A stretch of DNA of 64,000 bases, from contig MU271148.1 of assembly GCA_021432605.1 (NCBI GenBank), positions 131,362 through 195,361 on the forward strand, written 5' to 3'. Position numbers and translations under genes: made by a program. The notes beneath the pieces are model-generated. The model was given only the letters and a program-made list of their open reading frames with translations. It was not told the DNA's origin and ran no database searches. The stretch comes from Coniochaeta sp. PMI_546. Taxonomy: Eukaryota; Ascomycota; Sordariomycetes; Coniochaetales; Coniochaetaceae. Below are positions 11,501-21,654 of this stretch, one piece after another (positions within the stretch are counted from its first letter, which is position 1; each line of letters begins with the position of its first letter).

Positions 11501-14082
11501 CTCTGGAAAGCGTTGAGCATCTGATACCTGATCAAGTTGGCAGCATGGTGCTTGATAGGCAACGGAATATCTGGATCAAACGCAAGCATGCCGGCTCTGT
11601 AAGGAGTCGCAAGAGCTTTCTGTTCTCCGAAGGCAGCGAGGACGACCCTTTCGCAGACATACCGGATCTGTCGGTGGACATGACCCAAGAGATGCGAAAC
11701 CTGGAGATCCGGAACGCACAGAAAGCAGAGGCAGCCCGAATCGCAGAAGTGGAACGCGAGACGGCTGTAGACAGTCCAGCGAACTCGCCGCCAAAGGGGT
11801 CCATCTCAAGACCCATATCAGGCCCCAGCCCCCTTCGTAGTTTCGTCGGGCAAGAAGATGCGAGCACGACGGGGTCTCCGAGCAAAGTCATCGAGACATC
11901 CGTCCAGGAGGTACACATTGAGGAAGTTGTCGAGCACGAAATAGGAATTGACGAAGGTCGACTGGTCACCCCTAGGAAACGAAATCTCACCATAACCTTC
12001 TCATCGCCCATTGCGTCCGTGATTCAGGACGTGGCGGCCAATGACGCTAGCACAGCCACCGAGGAGGCAAGCTTTGCCGAGAGATCTGCAGGGGATGCCT
12101 CCTTTGCCTCTTCCCAGAGAGGGCGGCGGAAGGTTTCCGTCAAGGCCAAGGCAGCAAAAGCTTCGAGATCGCGAAGTGGCTCACGCTTGCCGGCAAGACA
12201 GCTCTCCGTTAGAGGCGAGACTTTCGTGCCACGGCCGGTCTCGAGAATCGAGGAGCGAGATGAGGAGACCGACGTTAGGAACACTTCTCACCGAGGTCAC
12301 TCAAACAATCTCGAGGTCAGCATTATCGGGGAAAACAGTGTGGTTCAGTATAATGGAGACGAGCAGCGACGGACTAGCCTGAGCTTCATTATTACCACAC
12401 CTGCACGTGCTAAAGCCTGCCCTGCTGACGGCATCGACGCGGGTAATGTCATCGCCGAGTATGTGGGCAATTTCTCGCTCAGTCCTCTTTCAGACTTCAC
12501 GATACATCACCCAGATCAGTCATTGCCACTGGAAGTCAGTTACGTGTTGGGCAACCATCATCTGGCTACCGGTGATCAGTCGAAGCGGGTGATGTCCATG
12601 AACACCAAGACTATGGTGCAAAAGCTGGCAGAGATTGAACCTTTCGAGCCATATTGGGAAGATATGCGCGAGCTCGATATCCAGGGGAAACAACTTGAGA
12701 GCATGCACCAGTTGGATGAGTTCTGCAGTAATCTCGTCAGCCTTGATGCGTCGAAGAACGAGATACGCAACCTTGATGGAATCCCTTCGTCTGTACGGCA
12801 ATTGAGAATTACCCATAATCTTCTGTCGAGTCTCACGTCCTGGGGTCATTTGACGAACCTTCAATACGTCGACATTTCTAATAACGAGCTGACCAGCCTT
12901 TCGGCCTTCAAGGATCTGGTCCATCTGCGCAGCTTAAGAGCCGACAACAACAAGCTCACGTCTCTTGATGGCATCAAGTACCACGATGGACTCCAGATTT
13001 TGCGGGCGAGGGGAAATGCACTAGAAGAGGTCGACTTCGACAACTCAGCCTTACACAGGTTGACAGAATTGGACCTCAGGAACAATAAGATTAAGCGACT
13101 GGAAAACGTCGACCAGTTGACCACGCTTAACACTCTTTTCATCGACGGCAACGACCTAGATAGCCTTCACATGAGTGGCGAGAAGACGATTCCATCTCTC
13201 AAGTACCTCAGCCTCAGCGACAACAACCTAGAGACGATGGATATGAAGACCTTCCCAAATCTGCGGCTCCTCCACGCAGATCGCAACAGGATAACCAGCC
13301 TTACCGGGCTATCTCGAGTCCGGCGACTCGACAGTCTATCCCTCCGCGAGCAGCGCCTTGAAGAGTCCCTCGATCTGTCCTTCCTGTCCCGGGCGTGCGA
13401 GGTCCGCAAGCTCTACCTGTCAGGCAATCTGCTGGCATCATTCGAACCACAGGTGGACTTACTCAACCTGCAGCTGCTTGAAATAGCCAACTGCGGTCTG
13501 GCTGAGCTACCACCTAACCTGGGCCAGCTCATGCCGAATCTGCGGGTGCTCAACGTGAACTTCAATGCGCTCTCAGACCTGTCACCACTGCAATACATCC
13601 CGCGCCTCAAACGTGTTCTTGCAGCGGGCAATCGGCTGGCTAGCGCGATCGAAACAGTCCAAGTCCTCTCCGGCTTCCCGCATCTACAGACCGTCGATCT
13701 GCGAGATAACCCCATCACCCAGGGCTTCTACAACCCCATACGTGTTGTCGTGCACGGAGACGAGATGGATGTGGTGACAGATGCCTTCACCCTTCCGGTC
13801 CAAAATGCGGAAGCGGACAGTCGGTATTCGAGCAGGCTGGACCTGGAGACGAGGATGAAGCGCCGCGTATACGAGAGCATTTTTGTCGAGAGTTGTGAGA
13901 GGCTGAAGATGCTAGATGGGCTGGTGGTCAGGAAAGACGTTGGACAACTCAAGGATGCGGTGTGGCTTGCGCTTGCCGCTCGAGAACTGGTTGTCAACGA
14001 GGATGGGAGCAAGATTGACGTCTCGTTGGTTCAGAAGGAACTGCCATCGGCATGTTGGGAGGGAGAGGACAGCTTTGCTTGA
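8569..14082 (+). CDS. cdc11: Septation initiation network scaffold, Cdc11/Nud1-like leucine-rich repeat protein
   Basis: A single exon encodes 1837 residues. The start ATG has a strong context (CACCATGG). About 1360 N-terminal residues are disordered and rich in S/T-P sites. They include the block TPEWKRRLVYGELSYGEQPD (residues about 140-160), which I recognise from fungal Cdc11/Nud1 proteins. From about residue 1365 to 1760 there are SDS22-type leucine-rich repeats, for example LVSLDASKNEIRNLDGI, LQYVDISNNELTSL and LTELDLRNNKIKRL, followed by a cap region. In yeasts this spindle-pole-body scaffold recruits SIN/MEN kinases and GTPase regulators and couples mitotic exit to septation. Its length exceeds yeast Cdc11/Nud1 because of the long disordered part, as is common in filamentous fungi. 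Confidence 0.85.
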   Translation: MAQAWLDSLSEDWVSQPPSDPLSAEAPLSTDNSINQNTAAPSAQKHSGTRIPRLPHADKARSPTRDSSAALSERSLNDINIPASRRGPSKLSQEIKVPERGRYASQSFSNSTSNNSVVHNTVNHKALSASPIRTRGQTPEWKRRLVYGELSYGEQPDLFTSAAGTGLENIFKPPKAPPKRAVEEPSEEDESAFQHEATLPSSPPVYQRDASTVEIHADDSAADYLPELPDRRAPTAMRYRRVDDSGGLSSNTEQSALQDPDSHVEDSGEGSILRRPHNLGDDFDVRKVSGQTVLNEDFSPIPLARHDAEDGRTTFAPDVPPSELRKRLEKLRRGQMRLKAESDDALDESGRYMDDNEDYEKLGAFINVRRGGRSADGSFRNRILSSALNDTSELHPEESLQASTPKQFPTVRMEQWEGKGQNQLLTPPLPRAPRPSPAKREQAHSSTGSPLKLFQPFDTFTNKTLLRRLSQFEGQISEESPSVVRQSADAGISQSPTDDGAGADPVDASDDEEGQQRYSHRQRSSASVGQFGVGALDGYEFNNEVSINSNSGSGEAEEDSDHDQTDDAAQQPPRSRIFNVSHSSSPLEGEDIAVQRRRKKSISTNSSRRTSRFPSLSTQIPSHKASLLLPTGDQVLSTPKRRQVTSDGKRPRTSPVKDPTPKRRRTLHKSDIAYAAVDQLAAVESVQLSHQQMQSVIGKKRKDARHGDLQQPANPNVLAMRQMLRPRTPTPSQRSSIQRDRAPSAEEEQAFDRSQSEPPHAATVPMAHPVGTPLETDRKPSIKTEDFINEANKIMAMIRSKAGLGSGLASVEESESENVHPVHEDDSFQESTKEPFSRPPSRDGRPPLTRISTRQEDPEIAERLKQYEEASDMGDMIASMRSMGLTQSTLHGPNEQAEQVEGSPDHRSSGLYMTEDEVISDPPGIRLSRAPNHTGHKSNESLRDGFLSTGSNGSSGNSTNRSIPTGSSRGSANRKTIPLESVEHLIPDQVGSMVLDRQRNIWIKRKHAGSVRSRKSFLFSEGSEDDPFADIPDLSVDMTQEMRNLEIRNAQKAEAARIAEVERETAVDSPANSPPKGSISRPISGPSPLRSFVGQEDASTTGSPSKVIETSVQEVHIEEVVEHEIGIDEGRLVTPRKRNLTITFSSPIASVIQDVAANDASTATEEASFAERSAGDASFASSQRGRRKVSVKAKAAKASRSRSGSRLPARQLSVRGETFVPRPVSRIEERDEETDVRNTSHRGHSNNLEVSIIGENSVVQYNGDEQRRTSLSFIITTPARAKACPADGIDAGNVIAEYVGNFSLSPLSDFTIHHPDQSLPLEVSYVLGNHHLATGDQSKRVMSMNTKTMVQKLAEIEPFEPYWEDMRELDIQGKQLESMHQLDEFCSNLVSLDASKNEIRNLDGIPSSVRQLRITHNLLSSLTSWGHLTNLQYVDISNNELTSLSAFKDLVHLRSLRADNNKLTSLDGIKYHDGLQILRARGNALEEVDFDNSALHRLTELDLRNNKIKRLENVDQLTTLNTLFIDGNDLDSLHMSGEKTIPSLKYLSLSDNNLETMDMKTFPNLRLLHADRNRITSLTGLSRVRRLDSLSLREQRLEESLDLSFLSRACEVRKLYLSGNLLASFEPQVDLLNLQLLEIANCGLAELPPNLGQLMPNLRVLNVNFNALSDLSPLQYIPRLKRVLAAGNRLASAIETVQVLSGFPHLQTVDLRDNPITQGFYNPIRVVVHGDEMDVVTDAFTLPVQNAEADSRYSSRLDLETRMKRRVYESIFVESCERLKMLDGLVVRKDVGQLKDAVWLALAARELVVNEDGSKIDVSLVQKELPSACWEGEDSFA

Positions 14083-14484
14083 ATGGGATGTATAAATATT
14101 CATGAGGATGGATTGGCGTTTTTGAGTTTCACTACTGTTCATTGGGTTGGTTGCTGTCATTGGACATGTTGGGATTGGGCTGGACGGCGCGAAAAGTGCA
14201 GGTAATGGGATGACTACATGTTGGGAACTGTATCAATAGCAGCAGTATTGCATTGGCATGAGACAAGGTTAATGACCGAACAGCATCAATGGCTATATCA
14301 TTGACAGACCTCGCATGAAAGCGACTGGGCAAGTTGAGTGTAAGTCGAGGAGAACCATTGATCACGATAAGCGATAGACGATAAAGCGATAAGGAGGGCG
14401 ATAAGCGATAAAGCTGTCCTTATGTCGCGTCATGTCGCCGAGGGGGCGTCGAGCTTCCACTTTACAAACCACGCTGGTCCGAAG
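14083..14484. promoter_or_regulatory. cdc11-alg2 intergenic region with a GATA-motif cluster
   Basis: About 400 bp between tandem genes. Six GATA cores lie within 14366-14410, mostly in the form GCGATAA, spaced 5 to 12 bases apart and all on the plus strand. HGATAR is the binding motif of fungal GATA factors (AreA, SreA, white-collar family). The cluster is 75-120 bp before the preferred ALG2 start codon. It could equally be a small tandem repeat with no regulatory role. Confidence 0.45.
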
Positions 14485-16083
14485 ATGTCCTCACTCAGGC
14501 CGCCGTCAAAGAAGACTGGACAGAAGACGATCGTCTTTCTCCACCCGGATTTAGGCATTGGAGGCGCAGAACGACTCGTCGTCGATGCCGCTGTAGGGCT
14601 CCAGAATCGGGGCTACAGGGTCGTCATATTCACGAGCCATTGCGACCCGAAGCACTGTTTTGACGAGGCGAGAGATGGTACTTACCCTCATTTTCTGGCC
14701 CAAATACACCCAAATATGCCAGGAAGCTAACCAGAGTTACAAAGGCACCCTCGACGTCCGCGTCAGAGGCAACACTCTCATCCCGCCCTCCATCCTCTCC
14801 CGCTTCAGCATCCTCTGCGCCATCGCGCGCCAGCTACACCTGATCCTGCACACCGCCCTCTTCACCTCCGAACTGCGCTCCCTCTCACCTTCTGCCTTCT
14901 TCGTCGACCAGTTGTCCGCCGGTCTGCCGCTGCTTCAGCTTCTGAACCCAACGACGCCCATCCTGTTCTACTGCCATTTTCCAGATCTGTTACTGGTACA
15001 AGGCCGACAGAAGTGGTGGAAGAGGGTCTATCGTGTTCCGTTTGACAAATGGGAGCAGTGGAGCATGAGCTTTGCGGACGCGATCGCCGTCAACTCCCTG
15101 TTCACCAAGGGTGTTGTTGCACGCACGTGGCCGAGCCTAGCGAAGGCGAAGGATTTCAAGGTTGTGTATCCCGCCATCGACACCGACAGTGACAGAAAAG
15201 AGGAGAAGAGTGAGAAAGAGAAGGATGGACCGATGTGGAAGGACAAGCGTGTGATACTCAGCATCAATCGTTTCGAGCGGAAGAAGGATGTTGGGCTGGC
15301 TATACGTGCATACGCCGGGCTGCCAGAGGAGAAGAGAAAAGGCGTGAGGCTTGTCATTGCAGGTACGTCCACCCCTCTCCCCCTTCCCCGGCCTGTCCCA
15401 ATGTTCTACATTCACTCACATGCGATGACATAGGTGGCTACGACAACCGCGTGACAGAAAACGTCTCCTACCACCGCGACCTGGTGGCACTTGCCGACTC
15501 CCTCTCGCTCAAGAGCGCCACCACCTCGACGCTGATAACGGCACTAAATCTTCCCGCGGAGACGGAGGTCCTGTTTCTTCTCTCCGTGCCCAACACGCTC
15601 AAGCAGTCGCTTTTGCGGTCTGCGAGCCTGCTGGTGTACACACCGTCCAACGAGCACTTCGGCATCGTGCCGCTCGAGGCAATGCTCTCCGGCGTTCCGG
15701 TTCTGGCGGCCGACAGCGGCGGGCCGACCGAGACGGTCGTTGAGGGCGTGACGGGGTGGCTGCGGGATCCGCAAAGGGTGGATGAGTGGACTGCTGTGAT
15801 GGAGAAGGCACTGTATGGGTTGACTGAGAAGGAGAAGGTGGAGATGAGGCGTGCTGGACGGAAGAGGGTCAAGAGCAACTTTGCCGTGGACCAGATGGCG
15901 AAGCGGCTAGACGAGCTGTTCGAGGAGGTGGAGCGTGAGGTCCAGAGCAGGCCGCGTGGGGCTAGGGGTAGTGTGATTGCGTTGGGCGTCGTTGGGACGG
16001 GGATGGCGTTGCTGGGTGCTTGGATTGCGACCGCGGGACTAGCTATGTTGAGGGTTTGGTTTGCTGCTTTCGATGGGAAGTAG
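14485..16083 (+). CDS. alg2: ALG2 alpha-1,3/1,6-mannosyltransferase (dolichol-linked oligosaccharide assembly)
   Basis: Spliced model: 14485-14677, 14745-15362, 15434-16083 (486 residues). Intron 1 (67 nt) starts GTACTT, has GCTAACC as branch site and ends AAAG. Intron 2 (71 nt) starts GTACGT and ends CATAG. The protein opens with a GT4 fold: [20 protein letters not shown] near the N-terminus, [14 protein letters not shown], then [17 protein letters not shown]. The GT4 EX7E segment EHFGIVPLE and GGPTE follow. Hydrophobic C-terminal segments fit ER-membrane attachment. ALG2 adds the second and third mannoses to dolichol-PP-GlcNAc2Man on the cytosolic ER face. ATG 14485 has A at -3 and gives the usual short N-terminus; the in-frame ATG at 14422 would add 21 residues. 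Convergent with the channel gene. Confidence 0.93.
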
Positions 16084-16566
16084 CAGGTCAGGCTAGACTA
16101 GAATACCCATCTTGCGAGTAGAACACTTGAGCTGCTCAACCTCGTCTGATTTTGGGCCTGATTTAGGTGGATAGGGATCTTGCTGAGACTCTACAGGCAC
16201 CGAACTAATTCCGGGCGTTATAGGCGCAGAGCTTGCACATTCACTGGTCTCGGTACTGGTAAATGATGTAGAATGATCTAAGTCAAGCCATATATGCATA
16301 ATTTCCTTCTACTTGGGTCACTTTTGGGGGTGAAAACAACATCTAACCATAATGCCAGTGTAAGAATTGTAAAAAATCGAGGAAGAGACCCCCTGAACTT
16401 CGCCAACGGAGAGACCTTCGGCCTGACTATGCCACCATTCCTTCCTCAACCTTTTTTCCTCTATAATGAAAATTTCAATTTAAAGCTTGCCTAAACGCCG
16501 CATCCACTTCGTCTTCCAGCCCGTCTATTATTCATATGTTCTCGCCCGAGCACTTCGGGGAGACAA
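16084..16566. other. Convergent 3' region between alg2 and the mechanosensitive channel gene
   Basis: 483 bp between two stop codons. It is AT-richer than its surroundings (for example 16300-16380 and 16450-16495) and holds no coherent frame. It presumably contains both 3' UTRs and polyadenylation sites. Confidence 0.5.
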
Positions 16567-19549
16567 CTAGTATCCCGCAGGACGGCCTTGATTCTGGGTA
16601 TTCTGGGCCTGAGGTTGTGCGCCAGCTGTGTTCGTTGCTTGCGCCTGAGCCAAGGTTCTCGACACGCTCGCCCCCCTCTGGCGTGAGCCTGATACTCCCG
16701 ACACACCAGAGGACCCAGAGGCACCTGTAACACCGGAGCCCATGGGCTGGAGCGCATACGCCTCCTGGATGGTCGGGATAGCAGGGTTAGCCGACGATGT
16801 CGGCGGGCTGTACGCGGTTGAAGTCGGGTAGACGGAGTACCCTGTCGCCGCAGGGTTACCCGGTTGCGAGACACCGCCATACACATGCTGTCCTATCACG
16901 GACGACTGTTGCGGCTGCATCTGGTTTGGCTGGGCAAGTCCGGTTTCGACGTCAAAAGACAAAGCACGCGACGACGTGGAGTGAGAGACGGTGACATCGG
17001 GGATACTGCCGCTCAGTGCCGCAGGCGGCAGACCCTCGCCGGGCTTACGGCGGCCCCGTGTCGTCTCGCGGTTGACCTTGAGTTCGCTCCGAACGCGCTC
17101 GAGGTCGTGAGACCGCTTGCGCTCCATCGACGCGTCGCGCGAGTTGAGGGTGTTATCATAGCCCCAGTCGTCGACCGCCTCGGCTACAGGATCGCGCGTA
17201 TTCAAATGCTGGACGGCCTTTTGCTCGGCGTCGTTGGCACCGTGCTTGCTAGAGGTGGAGTCGGACCTAGCTGGCTTTGTCGGCACCATGCGCTTCTTTT
17301 CTTTCTCTTCGTCCGCCTTCGCCCGAGCCTGGACAGCGTAGGTGTCGTCTACGGCGACGCTGTATGCAGGGTTGAGAGGCCCACCGAGTGCTTCGCCGCC
17401 GCCGCCAGGAGCATAGATCGGGACCCGCTTGAGGGCCAGGGTGAGAGCACACATGAACTTGGAGCGGCGGGATGCGCGGACAGCCTCGTTGTGCCAGTTG
17501 GACTTGTGCTTAATCGCGATCTTAAGGTTAAGCTTGTCCAGGTCGCCAACGCCTCCGACAGTAACAGTAATATCAGGCTGGAAGTCTCGAGAGTTCTCAG
17601 GCGCGCGCACGAACTTCTCCATTTCCTGGCGCAAAAGCTCCAGGTCTTCGAACGAGGTGTCGTACGAGACATTGATATCGATGATTTCCTTCATGGCTTT
17701 GCTTCGGGTGACGTTCTCGATCCACAGATTGTTCAAGGCAATGTTGGGTACCTGGACGACCTGCATCTTATCGATACGCGTGAAGACAGTGTAGAGCAGC
17801 GAGATTCTCTCAACTATGAGTTGCTCCTTCTCGGGCCCCTGGATATCCACACGGTCGCCGACATCGTAGGGATGCTTGACAAAGAGGAAGATGCACGATC
17901 CCAGAAACTCTTGGGTGGTTACGGCGAAGACGAATGACAGTGAAAGCAGCGCCGTTCCAGCGGTAGCGATGGTGGTGACGAAGCTGCTCTGGAAGCAAGC
18001 CACTGAATACATCATTAGCGGTATGTATTAGGAGCTGGTCATGACAGGGAAACTTACAGAAGACAAAGATGACGATGAGCAGGACAATGAACATGAGAAT
18101 CTGGTCGAAAACGGCCAAGGCCTGGCTGATGTCCTTCATGCTGTTTGCGATGGCCTTCCTCTCCTTGCCAATCTCAACGACCTTGCGAATCATCTCCTCC
18201 AAGCTAATGTCTCCATTTCCATCGGCGTCAATGGCAGCAAAACACTCTTCGGCTTCGTCTCTGTGCTGCGGTCCCAAGACTTCGAGAATGTCGTCCAGCG
18301 TCAATGCCTGGCTGCCCTCGACAACAAATGACATCCAGATTCTGCGAGCGAGCGCCTCGGAGCTGCGGACCTTTTCGAGCGCCTCTACAACAATGGAGTG
18401 AGCCGAGTTTGGGTTGAACACATTCTTCCCGGTGATCTCAGACGCGAGATTTCCAAACACGGAGGTGATCTTGTCGCCGAATCGGCCGACATCACCTATG
18501 ATCTTCATAGGAGTGACAGAACCGCCCCTCTTATGGACCCGTTTGCCTTTCGTGAGCATCATCTCGATGCTATCGTTGATGACATAGTCCTCCTCGGCGA
18601 ACTCCGGACAGTACATTGGGAACAGAGTTCGAGAAGCGTCGTACAAGAGGCCCAGGAGCAATATCTCGTGTTTTGATTCCTTGATGCGGTTATCAAACGA
18701 CCTCTGGTGATAACCGATACTGATGAGCTGCACGATGGTCTTTTCACCGAGGAAGACAGCAGACGAGATGAAGAGAGACAGCAGGATGGTTTTGAGCGTC
18801 TTGACCCAGTCGAACTGGTCATCGGTGAACAGGTACTTGAAGGTAAGCCACGATGCTAGCCCCCAGAAGAACAGAGATAGCGGTATCTCCAAGGCGCGGA
18901 GGACCGTGGCGTACTTGCGAGTGCCTGAGCTGACAACGCCGCAGAAGAACATGAAGACGGGTGGGAGCAGATGGGCCACGATCTTGCCGATCCAGAGGGA
19001 CAACCAGGCGACCTCGATCCAGACAAACAAGGCAAACAGGCTGGGGCCACGCGCCTTCAGAGTGCCGTCAGGATTGTGGATGTCGCCCACTGTGACGCGG
19101 TCCTTGGCCTGCCTTCCGTCCTCGGTCGGCGAGCCGGTAATGGGGAGGATAACCAAGGGAACGGCAAGTAGAATGGCGATTGGCACGACGTAGACGAGGT
19201 AGCGGGTAATAACCGAGAATCCAACAATCTTGTTGTAGAGTCTGCCCATGACATTTAGCCTCTCGGAGCCGCCGGTGCCCTGTCTCTGCATGTCTTTCTG
19301 GACCCTTCTCCGGCCGGCTGCCACACTCCGGTGATGGAAAAGACCACGCTTCTCGGTATCGTCATCCTCGGAGCTGTGTGTGGTTCCGATGTTCTGGTTT
19401 GGCCGCCGAGCTCCTGACGAGCTCGCGTTGCTCTGGATGTTCTTCAGCGGGATGTCGGCCATATCTGTCTCTTGGTAGTTGTTCGATTGGGTAGAGCCCA
19501 GAGGCATGAATCCTCTGTACGACGGCGAGCGAGGTGACAACGGAGGCAT
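16567..19549 (-). CDS. MscS-type mechanosensitive ion channel with EF-hand (Msy1/Msy2-like)
   Basis: Spliced model: 19549-18058 and 18002-16567 (975 residues). One 55-nt intron at 18003-18057 starts GTAAGT, has CTAAT near its end and finishes TTCAG; splicing gives VFLACFQSSFVTT in frame. About 110 disordered cytosolic residues come first. Hydrophobic segments follow near residues 113-138, 170-210, 220-245 and 255-275. A canonical EF-hand loop (DADGNGDISLEE, about residue 441) precedes the pore helix and the MscS beta domain (SFVFAVTTQEFLGSCIF, then VKHPYDVGDRVDI). The C-terminal tail is Gln/Ser/Pro-rich. In S. pombe such proteins sit in ER membranes and limit Ca2+ rise on hypo-osmotic shock. 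The start is the ATG at 19549; the codon two before it is TTG. Confidence 0.9.
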
Positions 19550-21654
19550 AATCAATGCTTGCTAACCGCTGATCCAGGATCAGCAATAAGAAGTTGTGTT
19601 CAGCTCTAAGGATGGGGAATGGTCGAGTGTGCCGATCGGATATGGGTTGATCAAGGGATGAAACGCGGTACTGGGGCGAAGACCAGCTTCTGCTTTGCTT
19701 GCAAAGTCAAGACTGGAAAAAGAAACGGTCTTCTATAAGTACCCGCGCAGAGGCTGATATATGTGGTGGAAGCGAATGGACAACGAAGTTCGTCGCCGGC
19801 GATAAGTGATCGAGCTTCACGAAATCACGTCGTAAAACGAGAGTAGGTAGAGAGGTAGTGAAACGAGAGAGAGGTACTAGGGAAAAGAGCGATAGAGACG
19901 CCCAAAGTAGAGATATCAACTCTTACTCGGCTTTGGACAATGAAGGATGAGGAGGGAGGAAGAGGATGGGAAGGACAAAATCGGTCCAACAAAGAAAGTT
20001 GCACGCACGCGATCTCTACAGATCTATCTACACTACACTACACTGCACACTGTACAAAAGTCCAGGGCGATGACGGGGTTCCTGGAATTTCGTCGTTAGC
20101 TGATCCACTTCCACCATCCTCAATTCAGGGGTGCAGCACAGCAGAAACCCCGTGGCGTCAGCCAGTCCCGCCCAGTCCCCGCCAGTCCTGCCACTGCAAC
20201 GAGGAAAACTCCACCGATGAGCGGCAGCGGACCCAGTTTCAGAGTGACTACCTGCAGAGCCAATGGACTTCTCACATTCGCAATTGGCAGCGGGTATCGA
20301 AGGCGATCCCCGGTAACCAAGCAAAGCCAAATGCCTTCTAAATTTGTACATCCTTGAGCCGTCCTGACTGTGAAACGCTCGGTACACTGCCCACCCAAAG
20401 AAACCCCACCTGAGGCACAGCACGCTCAAAGTTTTTTCAGGCGAGAATTTTACACGGTGCATGGCGGGAGGATATTCGGTCGGACTCACATTCCATTCCT
20501 TCACGTGAAGATACCTTTCTCAACGAACTCGATGACAGGAGAAGCTGCTGTCTGCCCTGCAAAAAGGCTGCTTTCCAGGCAGTTGGCCAAGGATGCTCGG
20601 AGGTGGAGCTGACATCGACGTCAGCGTCCAATATCTCGGATGATCGAGACCCATCCTGCCAACTCCACCGAGTTAGCCTTCTATGTGTACTGTGCATCGA
20701 TTCAATTCTTGCCAGCTGACTCGGCCTTGTGAATGCCGTGGTCTTGCGTTGACGAATTCCATACACTACAGCATACCGACCACAGCGCAGTGTGGACCAG
20801 CTTGACCGATCAACACAACATACAGTATACATTACATACAGCGCGATGCTGGGGAAGCTCCTTTCTGCCGATCAACTTGCTCATGCGGGACATACTGTGG
20901 GAACGATCATCTTCGGCCATATGTAGTACAAGTGTACTGTACATACACAGTAGCTGGCATGTGCTGCATTACGACGCACATGCAACGATGCCATTCACAG
21001 CAGATTGGAGTCCGAGATGGCCAGTTCCCCTAAAGGATTTTTCTCAGTGCCGAGAGTTGGGAGGCCTGACCTCGTATCCAATGTCCTCCATTTAACGCTA
21101 ACGTAATATGACGAGGAGGCTCAGAGATAACCTGCGTCCTGCCTTGCGTGGTCTCTCTGAGGCCTCGCGTGCCTGATAGCATCTATAGAACAACCTAAAC
21201 CTTGGATGGAATACTTCGAGACACGTCTCAACGCCCAGAGTTGGACCTCTGGTAATAACCCATGATGGCTCGGAATAGTCCGGTCGGGAAAGATTCTGGT
21301 ATTCAGTGGTCTGGCTGCTATGAAGGAGATGATACGTGACTCGTGATTATACGTGTACAGTTAACGGTTCAGTCTATAAGATATGGAAGTCCCGAGGAAC
21401 GAAGTGGCCGGACCGGATCCGACCCCGGATCCCAGGGGGACAGAACCGGGGAGATCCGGCCCCACCGGGCCGGAAGGTCATAGCTCCTGTACTCAATCTC
21501 AAGCACTTCTGGCTTTCAAAGTGGTCTGATTGACCTATTCGACCAACCATCATCAATCGCTGAGCCCAGGTAAACCACTCAGCAAGCACGAACTTGCAAC
21601 ACGATGCTCTCATAAATTGTTGTAAACCAACTGCTGAGAGGGGTAAAATACAAG
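19550..21654. other. 2.1-kb divergent intergenic region, no gene seen
   Basis: The region lies between the starts of the channel gene and seryl-tRNA synthetase. Frames present (19940-20341 and others) overlap on both strands and have no motif. It contains a CCAGTCC-type short repeat at about 20160-20195 and a GC-rich patch with inverted repeats at 21406-21475. It must include the promoters and leaders of both genes. Confidence 0.45.
21406..21475. repeat. GC-rich cluster of short inverted repeats
   Basis: GGCCGG, CCGGATCC, CCCCGGATCC, GATCCGGCC and GGGCCGG recur within 70 bp in both orientations, in otherwise average-composition DNA. The segment could fold into GC hairpins. It lies about 180 bp before the synthetase start codon. 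Function unknown. Confidence 0.45.

Noticed and set aside
14422-14484. Upstream in-frame ATG for ALG2
   Set aside because: Weak context (C at -3) and adds a 21-residue extension not expected for ALG2; kept only as an alternative.
16864-17937. 357-codon plus-strand frame inside the channel gene
   Set aside because: Antisense shadow of the MscS C-terminal region; no motif of its own.
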